33,576 nucleotides of DNA from NCBI GenBank assembly GCA_913055895.1, contig CAJXLE010000008.1:1-33576 (forward strand), written 5' to 3'. The notes beneath the pieces are model-generated. The model was given only the letters and a program-made list of their open reading frames with translations. It had not been told where the DNA came from and ran no database searches. Shown one piece after another: positions 1-9,986 of the stretch. This DNA comes from an uncultured Bacteroidota bacterium. GTDB taxonomy: Bacteria > Bacteroidota > Bacteroidia > Bacteroidales > UBA12077. Position 1 is the stretch's first letter, and each line of letters opens with the position of its first letter. A program made the position numbers and the translations under genes.

Positions 1-1381
1 CCATCAGGGGCCCCTCTTTGCCGATACCTGCATTCGAAGCGTATCCCTGGATCAAGCCGCTGAAGGGATCGTATTGATCCACCAGGTCTTCCTCGACATC
101 CCTGGGCAGGAAGGATATGAGACCCTCGTCCATAAAGGCATAATACGACTCATTGGTCATCACGTAGAAGGGGAAATAGTTGTGCCCGATTTCATGGGCG
201 GTAAGATGTACCGTACCCTGGTAATCGGGCACATCACCGTCATTGATCATCATGGGAAATTCCATGCCGCCGCTTCCGTTGAAAGCGGTAAGCTTGGGAT
301 AAGCAAAGGGAACACCCATGATCTCTTCAGAGAACAAGCGGATGGACTCACGGCTGATCTCGGCCACCCGCTCAAAATCATCGGAGCTGGTATCATAGAC
401 AGCGCTCACGAAGGTCCTTCTGCCGGTCTGCTTGTCCACCTCCACGCTTGTAGCATCCCATATATATTTTTTGCTGACGGCAAATGCGAAGTCAGGTACC
501 TGGCTGGCTGTGAAATGCCAGGTATGCTTTTGCTTCTCCTTTAACACGTTATCATTCTCCAGATCGCCGGTTGTCACGACAGACACCACCTCTTCGGACT
601 CCCTTGCCCGGGAGATCCGCTCAAGGATTTCAGGCTGGTAATGCCTGCCGGGGTTATTAAGCGTTCCCGTAGCCCATACCATATAGTCGCCGGGCACCGT
701 AAGGCTGACGTCATAGTCGTTGAAGTCATAGTAAAACTCGGCCGATCCGGTAAAGGGATGGGTATCCCAGCCATATACATCATCATAAACCGATATGTGC
801 GGATACCAGTATGCCACGAACCAGTTGTTGCCCTGTCCGTAACGGCCCATGCGAATGGCAACATGGCGTGGCATCTGAACCTGCCAGTCAAGTGAAACAG
901 TGGCCTTTTTCCCGGGAAGGACCGGCTCTCCAAGGCGCAACATATAGACCGTACCCCGGTCTCTCAAGAGCCTGTGGCCTCCCCCGGCATCAACCCGTTC
1001 TCCGTTAACGGTGAAATTGGAGATGTCCACCCCGTCATGCAGATCGGCCGGACCTATATCGAAATCCCGTTCCACCCCTTTTTGGAACAGGTTCATAAAA
1101 ACCCTCAGAGCCAGGTGTTGCAGGGTATCCGGACTGTTGTTCCGGTATACAATCTGTTGCTCGCCTTTCAAAATACCACTTTCGGGATCAAACTCAGCTT
1201 CAATGGTATAATCGGCTGTGTTCTGAAAATAACCTTCGCCCGGAGCCCCTGAATAAGAGCGTGTTCCTTCCTGGTAGGCCTGCTTGAGTTCACGAGGCAT
1301 ATACACTCCCGGACGCTGGGCCTGGAGTACCAACGAAAAAAGGGTACCCAACAGGATGAAGATGAAATATTTTTTGATCAT
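1..1381 (-). CDS. M1-family (gluzincin) metallopeptidase, exported, C-terminally truncated by window edge
   Basis: Reading the minus strand from ATG at 1381 gives MIKKYFIFILLGTLFSLVLQAQRPGVYMPRELKQ... with a signal peptide, and the zinc motif HEIGHNYFPFYVMTNESYYAFMDEGL (HExxH-x18-E) near the window start. Not in the ORF track because the stop lies outside the window. Confidence 0.88.
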   Translation of the reverse strand, partial: MIKKYFIFILLGTLFSLVLQAQRPGVYMPRELKQAYQEGTRSYSGAPGEGYFQNTADYTIEAEFDPESGILKGEQQIVYRNNSPDTLQHLALRVFMNLFQKGVERDFDIGPADLHDGVDISNFTVNGERVDAGGGHRLLRDRGTVYMLRLGEPVLPGKKATVSLDWQVQMPRHVAIRMGRYGQGNNWFVAYWYPHISVYDDVYGWDTHPFTGSAEFYYDFNDYDVSLTVPGDYMVWATGTLNNPGRHYQPEILERISRARESEEVVSVVTTGDLENDNVLKEKQKHTWHFTASQVPDFAFAVSKKYIWDATSVEVDKQTGRRTFVSAVYDTSSDDFERVAEISRESIRLFSEEIMGVPFAYPKLTAFNGSGGMEFPMMINDGDVPDYQGTVHLTAHEIGHNYFPFYVMTNESYYAFMDEGLISFLPRDVEEDLVDQYDPFSGLIQGYASNAGIGKEGPLM

Positions 1382-1418
1382 AATGGGTCTTGGTTTGATG
1401 TAATGGATTTGGCTTTAA

Positions 1419-1512
1419 ATGATAAAATAATTAAATGATAAGATGATAAAATGATAAAATGGTTGAATATTAAATAACTAACTGTTAAACAGTTAAATGA
1501 TTGAATAAAAAT
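1419..1512. repeat. Degenerate octameric tandem array (ATGATAAA-like)
   Basis: ATGATAAA|ATAATTAA|ATGATAAG|ATGATAAA|ATGATAAA|ATGGTTGA|ATATTAAA, then degenerate units ending ATGATTGA|ATAAAAAT. Confidence 0.75.
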
Positions 1513-1776
1513 TTATTAATTGTCAGGATAACATTTTTTTACAATATAAAACCTGTGCCAGCTTATGTGGTATGACCCAAAGATGTCTTGAAAGTTTAAC
1601 TTCGCAAAGACGGGGCGCCTATATTTTTGCAAATCGGGGAAGACCGATTGTAAAAAATGGGCGGTTCAAAATTACTGTTCACAAAAGTCAATCATTTCAG
1701 GGATTGTCATGCAAAGTAAACACCAACGAGTGGACAGTGGTGCCACGGTTATTGCTATGAAATTACCATGGCTGCT

Positions 1777-1816
1777 CTGGCCCCAACACCATTGTTCTGG
1801 CCCCAACATAATTGTT
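1777..1816 (+). repeat. 20-bp direct tandem duplication (ctggccccaacaccattgtt / ctggccccaacataattgtt)
   Basis: Two abutting 20-bp copies, 18 of 20 positions identical by eye, immediately upstream of the TrmN6-like coding region. Confidence 0.8.
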
Positions 1817-1823
1817 ATCTTTG
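1816..1823 (+). promoter_or_regulatory. Bacteroidota-type -7 element TATCTTTG
   Basis: Exact match to TAnnTTTG, 18 nt upstream of the proposed TTG start at 1841. Confidence 0.45.
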
Positions 1824-1840
1824 TCCAAACAGCAACCGCC

Positions 1841-2557
1841 TTGGCCAACGATTACTTTCAATTCAAAGCTTTCACCATCCGGCAACAAAATACTGCCATG
1901 AAAGTGGGTACGGATGGGGTAATGCTGGGAGCATGGGCCCGGGTCCCCCCGCAAGGTAAACTGCTGGATGTGGGTACGGGGACAGGACTGATTGCCATCA
2001 TGATGGCCCAGCGCTCCAACGCCAAGATCACAGCCATCGAGATTGACCGGGAAGCATACCTGCAAGCCTGCAAGAACATACAGGAATGCCGATGGTACCA
2101 GCGGATCACCCCAATTCACCAATCCTTTGGCGAATTTTACCGCCACACCGGCGAACATTTTGACGGTATTGTCTGCAATCCACCATATTTCCAGGATCCT
2201 TACCCTTCGCCCAGTTCGGGTCGCAACCGAGCCCGAAACAATGCCTTGCTGCCTTACGAGGAGTTGGTTGAGGGAAGTGCCCGGTTGCTGAAACCCACAG
2301 GTATGCTTAGTGTGATCATGCCTTACGAAGAAGCCGAAGGGCTTATTCAGCTGGCCTCACAAGCGGGGTTGTTCTGTATACGGCGCATGAACATCCTGCC
2401 TGCCCCCCATAAAGAACCCAAAAGGGTGATGCTGGGGTTTAAGCGTAAAAAACACCCCCTGTTCGAGGAGTGGCTGACCATCGAAACAGGTCGCCGCCAT
2501 CACTATACCCCGGCTTACAGAAGCCTGACGAGGGATTTTTACCTGTTCTTTAAATAA
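1841..2557 (+). CDS. trmN6: tRNA1(Val) (adenine37-N6)-methyltransferase-like protein
   Basis: ANDYFQFKAFTIRQQNTAMKVGTDGVMLGAWA, SAM-binding LLDVGTGTGLIAIMMAQR, catalytic NPPYF. The ORF track starts at 1709, but homology-like sequence starts at the TTG at 1841. Confidence 0.85.
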   Translation: MANDYFQFKAFTIRQQNTAMKVGTDGVMLGAWARVPPQGKLLDVGTGTGLIAIMMAQRSNAKITAIEIDREAYLQACKNIQECRWYQRITPIHQSFGEFYRHTGEHFDGIVCNPPYFQDPYPSPSSGRNRARNNALLPYEELVEGSARLLKPTGMLSVIMPYEEAEGLIQLASQAGLFCIRRMNILPAPHKEPKRVMLGFKRKKHPLFEEWLTIETGRRHHYTPAYRSLTRDFYLFFK

Positions 2558-2788
2558 AACCACAGGAACCGTTTTTCAATATCGCGCCATCATAAGGAAA
2601 AAACACGGCGGGGCAGAAATTGTCCTTTCGTCATTTTTTTCTTATATTTTGACCTTAATAGGATGTATATGCATCCCCCAAATGCGGGTTCAGCCAGAGC
2701 TGCAGGAACATCCAGCAATTTTTGCTATGACACGGTGCGATGCTGCTCTTTCCGCTCAATCAGTAACCAGGCTAAAGTTCATCATATC

Positions 2789-4234
2789 ATGAAAAAATAC
2801 CTTGCCCTTTTTTGTATATTGTTTCTTCTACCCCTTTTTCCAACTGCCCAGGAACAATCTGGAAGGAGTGTAATCATTGACACCGATGGCAGCCCTGATG
2901 ACCTACGGGCCATCAACCTCATGCTGGCCGCTCCCAACACAGAAATCCTTGCCATCACCTCGGCCGATGGGGTTCTGGAACCAGAGGAAGGACTGATGAA
3001 AATACGCGCTCTGCTCAACAGCCTTGGACATCAAGGTATTATAACCGGTCAGGGAATCATCACCAAGAACGAACCCACACCGGAGCGGGCACTTGCCAGG
3101 GAGATATCCTGGGGAGAAGAGCCTATTAGTTACCGCAAACCCACCGAAATAAAAGAACTGCTGGTTAAAACCATCGAACAGGAGCCTGCGGGGGTGGACA
3201 TCGTTTCCCTGGGACCGTTGACCAACATAGCCAATGCCATCCTGATCAAACCGGCCATAAAGGACAAGATCCGCCGAATCATCTGGTTTGATCGCTGCCA
3301 GACCAACCAGCCATGCTCCAACTACGGATTGGACAGCTCATCGGCCGATTACCTGCTAAGCACAGAAATTCCCCTCTACCGCATCTTCCCGGGCGAGGAA
3401 AACATCAAAATCTCCTCCTCCTACCTCGACAGCCTGGGAAAAATGGCATCACCCTATGCGCAAAGCATCTACCGGTCGCATCAACACGACAGCATAAAAA
3501 AACTCCTCTCGGAGGAAAAATTACTTGTCTGGAACGAGCTGACCTCCATGTTTTTTCATCACCCCGGCCTTTTTGAAAAAGACACCACGTACGAAAAAGA
3601 CATGGGAAGGGTGATGAGGCCCGCCACACCCGACAACCTCCTGGCACTCTACAGCGAACAACTTCAGCTGCTCAACAACCTGCCCGGGCCCCTTTTCAAA
3701 CGTTTCCCCGCCGACAGCAACCTTTACCGGGGTGACCTGGCAGCAGAGGCAAAAGAGATACAAAGACTTTATGGAATAAGGGAGTGGCGTGCTGGAGTGC
3801 TCACCGGTGAAGTACACGGACAACTGGAGCTGGCTGCCCTGGCGGGAGTAAAGATGGGCACCAGGATGTTGGAGTATTTCCATGCCACCCCCGGTGAACT
3901 GGAAATCACCCTCCACTGCGAAGGGACACCCCGCCTCAAGGCTCTGGCGGAAGGGGTGGCTGTTGCATGCCAGGCCACAACAACCAACGGTAAACTAAAA
4001 ATCAGGAAGGAGGTTCTTGAGCCGCATGCGCAGGTTACCTACCAGGGAAGACAGATAGAGATCTTCTTTCACAAAGAACCCCTGCAGACCCTGCGGGAGG
4101 AGACGGCAAAGATAAAAGACCGTTTTACCCCCGGTACCGCATCCTACCAGCAGGCCCTACGCCAAAAGGTCATCCATTACTGGAAGGAGTGGGACAGGAA
4201 AGAAATATTTCGCATCGCCGAGAGCACCCCCTAA
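2789..4234 (+). CDS. Exported nucleoside-hydrolase-like (IU_nuc_hydro) protein with FmdE-like C-terminal region
   Basis: Signal peptide MKKYLALFCILFLLPLFPTAQ; DTDGSPDDLRAINLML and LGPLTNIANAI motifs; C-terminal HGQLELAALAGVKMGTRMLEYF...ALAEGVAVACQATTTNGKLKI resembles FmdE HGHLCPG...GCTxGKGNL with cysteines lost. Confidence 0.75.
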   Translation: MKKYLALFCILFLLPLFPTAQEQSGRSVIIDTDGSPDDLRAINLMLAAPNTEILAITSADGVLEPEEGLMKIRALLNSLGHQGIITGQGIITKNEPTPERALAREISWGEEPISYRKPTEIKELLVKTIEQEPAGVDIVSLGPLTNIANAILIKPAIKDKIRRIIWFDRCQTNQPCSNYGLDSSSADYLLSTEIPLYRIFPGEENIKISSSYLDSLGKMASPYAQSIYRSHQHDSIKKLLSEEKLLVWNELTSMFFHHPGLFEKDTTYEKDMGRVMRPATPDNLLALYSEQLQLLNNLPGPLFKRFPADSNLYRGDLAAEAKEIQRLYGIREWRAGVLTGEVHGQLELAALAGVKMGTRMLEYFHATPGELEITLHCEGTPRLKALAEGVAVACQATTTNGKLKIRKEVLEPHAQVTYQGRQIEIFFHKEPLQTLREETAKIKDRFTPGTASYQQALRQKVIHYWKEWDRKEIFRIAESTP

Positions 4235-4252
4235 GTCATCCTCCAGGTGCTT

Positions 4253-4714
4253 TTATTTCCCGGCATCATCCTTTTTTGACCCTTCTTCGGGAATAAAATT
4301 CAGAGAAATAGAATTCACACAATGGCGGGTGTTTTTCGGGGTGAAACCTTCACCTTTGAAAACATGTCCCAGGTGTGCCCCGCAATTGGCGCAGAGTATT
4401 TCAGTACGCATTCCGTCGGGATCGGGCTTGCGCTCAACAGCTCCTTCTACCTCATCATCAAAACTGGGCCACCCGCAACTGGCATTAAATTTATCTTCCG
4501 ACCTGAAGAGCTCGGCTCCGCATCTTTTGCAGGTATAAAGCCCATCATCGTAATGGTCATAATATTTTCCGGAAAAGGGTCGCTCCGTTCCCTTGTGGAT
4601 GATCACCCTTCTTTCGGCTTCCGTAAGATTTTTGTAACTCATAGTATCTTCCTGTGAATAAGCAGTTTGAACAACAAGCAAGAGTACAAGAAAACCAATG
4701 AAACTCCATTTCAT
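4253..4714 (-). CDS. msrB: Peptide-methionine (R)-S-oxide reductase MsrB with N-terminal signal sequence
   Basis: [38 protein letters not shown] motifs; [21 protein letters not shown] leader. Confidence 0.95.
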   Translation of the reverse strand: MKWSFIGFLVLLLVVQTAYSQEDTMSYKNLTEAERRVIIHKGTERPFSGKYYDHYDDGLYTCKRCGAELFRSEDKFNASCGWPSFDDEVEGAVERKPDPDGMRTEILCANCGAHLGHVFKGEGFTPKNTRHCVNSISLNFIPEEGSKKDDAGK

Positions 4715-4825
4715 AGCAATCGTTTTTACAAAATGATCAACAATGTATCTGCCAATAGGTTCAAAAAGAAAAGCAGTTAAAAGCCATTGAGGCAAGATAG
4801 TAAAAAAACGGTTGCGACAGACAGG

Positions 4826-7450
4826 TTATTTCATACCTATGTGTCTTTTGATCTCGTTGAGTTTGTTGAGAGCTTCTACAGGGGTGAGGTTGTCGATGTC
4901 GATGTTTTTGATCTGGTCGCGTATTTGTTTCAGCACCGGATCTTCCAGCTGAAATATGGTGGTTTGCATGCCGCCACGGTGGCTGGCTATCTCACCCACC
5001 GGCTTGGATACGGTGTCTTTATCTTCGGTCCCTTCCATATCCTTTAGGATTTCATTGGCCCGATGGACTACACTCTTTGGCATGCCCGCCATGCGGGCCA
5101 CGTGAATACCGAAACTGTGCTCACTGCCACCCCGCTGAAGTTTGCGTATAAAAATAACCTTATCGTCCATCTCTTTGACGGTGATGTTGTAGTTGCGGAT
5201 GCGGCTGAACGATTTCTCCATCTCGTTGAGTTCATGGTAATGCGTGGCGAAAAGCGTTTTGGCCCTTGCCCTGGGATTTTCGTGTATGTATTCCACCATG
5301 GCCCAGGCAATGGAGATGCCGTCGTAGGTGCTGGTACCACGGCCTATCTCATCAAGAAGGATCAGGCTTCTTGAGGAAAGGTTGTTGAGTATGCTGGCTG
5401 CTTCATGCATCTCCACCATGAAGGTGGATTCGCCAAGCGAGATGTTGTCGGAGGCCCCCACACGGGTAAATATTTTATCGACCAACCCTATTTTGCAAGA
5501 TTCGGCTGGCACATAACTGCCTGCCTGGGCCAGCAGAACGATAAGGGCTGTTTGCCGCAGAAGGGCCGACTTACCTGCCATATTGGGACCGGTAATGATC
5601 ATGATCTGCTGGTCGTCGTTGTCCAGCCATACATCATTGGCCACATATTCCTCGTCGACAGGCAGCTGCTTTTCAATCACCGGGTGCCTGCCCTGTTCGA
5701 TCTCCAGGGACTGGCTCTCGTTGATCTCCGGTTTGTTGTAGTTGTTCTCCCTGGCTGTACGGGCAAAAGAAAGCAGACAGTCCAGCCGCGCTATCATGGC
5801 AGCATTCAGCTGGATGGCAGAAATATAATCACCCGCACTGGAGACCAGGTTGTTGAAAAGCTGCGATTCCAGTTCAAGCGATTTTTCTTCAGCTCCCAGT
5901 ATCTTGGTCTCGTATTCCTTCAACTCCTCGGTGATATAACGCTCGGCACTGACCAGGGTCTGCTTGCGGGTCCATTCCCCGGGAACCTTATCCTTATGGG
6001 TGTTGCGCACCTCGATGTAATAACCAAAAACACTGTTGTAGCCGATCTTAAGGGAAGGTATGCCCGTTCTCTCGATCTCACGCTGCTGCAGTTGCTTCAG
6101 GTAATCGCGGCTTGAATGGGCTATCTCCCTGAGCTCGTCCAGCTCGTCGGAAACCCCGTCGCGGATGACATTGCCTTTGTTCACATAGGTAGGCGCTTCC
6201 GGGTTGATCTGCTTGTCGATGCGGCTGCGTATGTTTTCACAGGGGCTAAGCTGGTCGGCAATCTTATTCAGGGCCGGGCTTTCGGCCTCCCCACAGGCTT
6301 TCTTGATGGGCTCCAGGGCATACAGGGCATTTTTCAGTTGCAGGATCTCACGCGGGGTGATGCGACCTACGGCTACCTTTGAAACGATGCGTTCCATATC
6401 GCCCATCTTCTGAAGCTGGTTTTCCAGAAGATCCATAAAATCCTGGTTGGACAATATAAACTCCACAACATCAAGTCGCTCCTGAACGGGCTGAAGTTCC
6501 TTCAGGGGCAGGGTGATCCACCTCTTGAGCAGGCGGGCTCCCATAGGCGATACCGTGCGGTCGATAACATCTATCAGCGAGCGTCCCCCCTCGTTGAAGG
6601 TCTGAAAAAGCTCCAGGTTCCTTATGGTAAACTTGTCCAGCCACACATAATGCTCCTCTTCTATCCTGGAGAGGGTGGAGATGTGCCTGACATGCTCATG
6701 CTGGGTGATATCCAGATACTGTAGGATGGATCCGGCTGCTACAATGCCGAAACGAAGATTGTTCACGCCAAAACCCTTTAGGGAAGTGGTGTTGAAATGC
6801 TTGAGCAATTTATTGCGGGCATTGTCTTCCGTGTACACCCAGTCGTCCAGCTTATAGGTATAAAAACGCTCGCCAAAAAGCTCCTGGAAACGCTGACCAT
6901 TACCGCGTTCATACAACACCTCTTTGGGTTGAAAGCTGTTGAGCAGCTTGTCGACATATTCAAAGGATCCTTCAGCCGTGAGAAACTCACCGGTAGAAAT
7001 ATCCAGGAAAGCCACACCTGCTATGTTCTTCTCCAGGTGTACAGATGCAAGAAAATTGTTCTCCTTGTTGTCGAGCACATTGTCGTTGAAAGAGACCCCC
7101 GGGGTAACCATCTCGGTAACGCCCCTCTTGACGATCTTTTTTGCCTTACTCGGATCTTCCAGCTGCTCGCATATGGCCACCCGCTGACCGGCCCTGACCA
7201 GCTTGGGCAGGTAGGTGTCGATGGCATGGTAGGGTATACCGGCCAGGTCGACATAGGAGGCCGATCCATTGGCCCGCTTGGTCAGCGTTATCCCCAGTAT
7301 TTCGGAAGCCTTGACGGCATCGTCACCAAAAGTCTCATAAAAATCGCCGACCCGGAACAGCAGTATGGCATCGGGATGCTGGCTCTTGATGCTAAAATAC
7401 TGCTTCATCAAAGGGGTCTCGACCGTCTTTTCCTTGTTCTTCCTGGCCAC
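4826..7450 (-). CDS. mutS: DNA mismatch repair protein MutS
   Basis: 874 aa; [11 protein letters not shown] mismatch-recognition Phe-x-Glu region, Walker [39 protein letters not shown]. Confidence 0.98.
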   Translation of the reverse strand: MARKNKEKTVETPLMKQYFSIKSQHPDAILLFRVGDFYETFGDDAVKASEILGITLTKRANGSASYVDLAGIPYHAIDTYLPKLVRAGQRVAICEQLEDPSKAKKIVKRGVTEMVTPGVSFNDNVLDNKENNFLASVHLEKNIAGVAFLDISTGEFLTAEGSFEYVDKLLNSFQPKEVLYERGNGQRFQELFGERFYTYKLDDWVYTEDNARNKLLKHFNTTSLKGFGVNNLRFGIVAAGSILQYLDITQHEHVRHISTLSRIEEEHYVWLDKFTIRNLELFQTFNEGGRSLIDVIDRTVSPMGARLLKRWITLPLKELQPVQERLDVVEFILSNQDFMDLLENQLQKMGDMERIVSKVAVGRITPREILQLKNALYALEPIKKACGEAESPALNKIADQLSPCENIRSRIDKQINPEAPTYVNKGNVIRDGVSDELDELREIAHSSRDYLKQLQQREIERTGIPSLKIGYNSVFGYYIEVRNTHKDKVPGEWTRKQTLVSAERYITEELKEYETKILGAEEKSLELESQLFNNLVSSAGDYISAIQLNAAMIARLDCLLSFARTARENNYNKPEINESQSLEIEQGRHPVIEKQLPVDEEYVANDVWLDNDDQQIMIITGPNMAGKSALLRQTALIVLLAQAGSYVPAESCKIGLVDKIFTRVGASDNISLGESTFMVEMHEAASILNNLSSRSLILLDEIGRGTSTYDGISIAWAMVEYIHENPRARAKTLFATHYHELNEMEKSFSRIRNYNITVKEMDDKVIFIRKLQRGGSEHSFGIHVARMAGMPKSVVHRANEILKDMEGTEDKDTVSKPVGEIASHRGGMQTTIFQLEDPVLKQIRDQIKNIDIDNLTPVEALNKLNEIKRHIGMK

Positions 7451-7678
7451 TTTACAGAATTTTTGGATTCATCATGAATTCTAACAAATTTATAACAATA
7501 ATCACAACCACGAAAAAGATTTTCACCATGCCCCGTGCGACTTATCAACAATCCTTCAACACAGCATGAGACAGGAAAATAACTGGTTGTGATCCAACAA
7601 CACAGGCCGGAATTTTTTATCCCAGGGAAAAATAGTTATATTAACCGATCCTAAACGGCAAACCTAAACCCCATAGTT

Positions 7679-9031
7679 ATGAAAAAAGTACTGATCCTTG
7701 GCGCCGGAATGGTCGTCAAACCCATGGTGGATTATCTCCTGGAAAATGGCCTTTATGTAACCATTGCCTCAAGAACCAAATCAAAAGCAGAAGGCTTGCT
7801 CAAGGGGCGCTCCAACGGTGAGGCGCGGCAGTGGACCGTTGATGATGAGTCATCCCTCGACACCATGGTCAAAGACCACGACCTGACGGTGAGCTTTCTT
7901 CCTTACGCCTACCATGCCATGGTAGCCAAAAAATGCATTCAGCACAGCAAGAACATGGTTACCACCTCCTATGTGCAGCCCGAGATGGTGGAACTTGACC
8001 AACCGGCCAGGCAGGCAGGCATTGTCATACTCAACGAGATAGGCGTTGATCCGGGCATCGACCATATGTCGGCCAAGAAGGTCATCGACCATGTTCATCA
8101 GCAAAACGGCAAAATAGAGGAGTTCTATTCCATCACAGGGGCTCTTGCTGCACCGGAAGCAGCCGACAACCCCCTTAAATACAAGTTCTCCTGGAGCCCC
8201 AAGGGGGTGGTTAAAGCCGGCAACAATGCAGCCCGTTACCTGAAGGATGGAAAGGAAGTGAACATTCCTTCCAGGGATCTTTTCAAGCACACCTTCATGC
8301 AGCATTTCCCCGATGTGGGTAAGCTGGAGGTATATGCCAACCGCGACTCGATCAACTACATCAACATTTACAACACACCCGAAGCCCAAACCATGTTCCG
8401 CGGCACCTACCGGTACAAAGGCTGGTGTGAGACCATCGACGTCATGAAGGAGCTTGGGCTCATCTCCGAAGAACCTATCGATCTGAAAGGCAAATCCTAC
8501 GCCGATATGATAGCGACACTGATCGAGGCCGGCGATGCATCCAACATCCGGGATAAGGCAGCCCGTTACCTTGGAATATCCAATGATGCCCACGCTTTGG
8601 ATGCCCTTGAATGGCTGGGTCTCTTCAGCAACGAGTCCATCAACCGCGAAAAGGATTCACCCTTTGAGGTCACCTCCGACCTGATGCTGGAGAAGATGAA
8701 GCTGGGTGATGACGAGCGCGACATGGTGGCCATGCAGCACACCTTCCTGGTCAGTTACCCCCATAAAGCCAAAGAGGTGATCAAATCCAGCATGCTGGTC
8801 TACGGAAGCCCCGACAGCGACACTTCAGTAGCCCGTACAGTGGCCATCCCGGCCGCCATTGCAGTGAGGCTCATCCTGGAGGGCAAAATCAGCCTGGAGG
8901 GGGTATACCGACCGGTGATACCCGAAATTTATGAGCCGGTTCTGAAGGAGCTGGAAAAGAACGGCATCAGCCTGAAAGAAGAGTTTGGTCTGCCGGAAAG
9001 CGAAAACATCCAATTGCCAAACAACGGTTAG
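7679..9031 (+). CDS. Saccharopine dehydrogenase family protein (LYS9-like)
   Basis: N-terminal Rossmann motif VLILGAGMVVKP; NEIGVDPGIDHMSAKKVIDHVHQQNGKIEEFYSITGALAAPEAADNPLKYKFSWSPKGV. Confidence 0.88.
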   Translation: MKKVLILGAGMVVKPMVDYLLENGLYVTIASRTKSKAEGLLKGRSNGEARQWTVDDESSLDTMVKDHDLTVSFLPYAYHAMVAKKCIQHSKNMVTTSYVQPEMVELDQPARQAGIVILNEIGVDPGIDHMSAKKVIDHVHQQNGKIEEFYSITGALAAPEAADNPLKYKFSWSPKGVVKAGNNAARYLKDGKEVNIPSRDLFKHTFMQHFPDVGKLEVYANRDSINYINIYNTPEAQTMFRGTYRYKGWCETIDVMKELGLISEEPIDLKGKSYADMIATLIEAGDASNIRDKAARYLGISNDAHALDALEWLGLFSNESINREKDSPFEVTSDLMLEKMKLGDDERDMVAMQHTFLVSYPHKAKEVIKSSMLVYGSPDSDTSVARTVAIPAAIAVRLILEGKISLEGVYRPVIPEIYEPVLKELEKNGISLKEEFGLPESENIQLPNNG

Positions 9032-9540
9032 TCGTACCAACCCGCATACATGATGTAGTTGTCGGCTATCTTGTTGATCATCTCGCGGGTTTGTTCCGGA
9101 TCGACCGATTTGACGCGTTTGGCGGGAACCCCGGCATAAATACTGCCGGGTTCTATTTTGGTGTCTTTTAACACCAGGGCACCGGCGGCGATGATGGAAT
9201 TTTCACCAATCTCCACGTGGTCCATAACGGTGGCTCCCATACCCACCAGCACATGGTCGTGTATTTTGGCTCCATGGATGATCACATTGTGGCCGATGGA
9301 GACCTCGTTGCCGATCTCCACCACCGACTTTTGGTAGAGGCAGTGTATTACGGCCCCGTCCTGAATGTTTACTTTATTGCCTATGCGTATGCTGTTGACA
9401 TCTCCACGCACCACTGCATTGAACCACACGCTGCAATAGTCGCCCATTACCACATCGCCCACTACCGTGGCGTTGTCGGCCAGGTAACACTCCTCTCCAA
9501 ATTGCGGGTGGGTGCCTTTCACCGGTTTGATTAAAGCCAT
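9028..9540 (-). CDS. Gamma-carbonic anhydrase family / left-handed beta-helix hexapeptide protein
   Basis: Hexapeptide repeats and VVRGDVNSIRIGNKVNIQDGAVIHC, IGHNVIIHGAKIHDHVLVGMGA; start chosen at MALIKPVKGTHP. Confidence 0.92.
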   Translation of the reverse strand: MALIKPVKGTHPQFGEECYLADNATVVGDVVMGDYCSVWFNAVVRGDVNSIRIGNKVNIQDGAVIHCLYQKSVVEIGNEVSIGHNVIIHGAKIHDHVLVGMGATVMDHVEIGENSIIAAGALVLKDTKIEPGSIYAGVPAKRVKSVDPEQTREMINKIADNYIMYAGWYD

Positions 9541-9573
9541 AAAATCCTTTTTTGATTCTCCTTGCTCAAACAA

Positions 9574-9909
9574 TCACTGGTAATATATCCGGTACAGCTT
9601 TTCCAGTCGCTCCCGGAAGGTGCTCAGGTTCACATGGCGGCTTTCCCGGATGTATTCCCTGCCCTCGAAAAAAACCAGTATGGTGGGAACACTGAAAACA
9701 GAAAACTGACCGGCCATATCCGGGTGTTCCATAGTATTCACATAATACAACATCATCTCCGGAAAATTGTTTGCAATCAGATCCCGCACCTTGGGCCGGA
9801 GCACCTTACAAACATTACACTGGTGGTGGGAGAAATAGACAAGGCAAGGGGTAGGGGCTGCTGTTTTCTCCTTCAGCTCGTCGAGAGAGGAGAGGCTGGT
9901 ATAATCCAT
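9574..9909 (-). CDS. Thioredoxin-like protein (CxxC motif CNVC)
   Basis: LVYFSHHQCNVCKVLRPKVRDLI ... FSVFSVPTILVFFEGRE (cis-Pro). Confidence 0.85.
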   Translation of the reverse strand: MDYTSLSSLDELKEKTAAPTPCLVYFSHHQCNVCKVLRPKVRDLIANNFPEMMLYYVNTMEHPDMAGQFSVFSVPTILVFFEGREYIRESRHVNLSTFRERLEKLYRIYYQ

Positions 9910-9986
9910 ATCGTTAAAATTACTTACTAAATGGCAAAATTCACATTTTCATGTACAACGGGGATAGACTTCAGTCAACCATACCG

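Noticed and set aside
74-544. 156-aa plus-strand ORF at the window start
   Set aside because: Antisense to the M1 peptidase; the minus-strand reading has HExxH-x18-E and a signal peptide.
5405-6115. 236-aa plus-strand ORF
   Set aside because: Antisense shadow of mutS with no family-like motifs.
7536-7546. DnaA-box-like TTATCAACA upstream of the saccharopine dehydrogenase-like gene
   Set aside because: Single imperfect match without clustering; not evidence of an origin.
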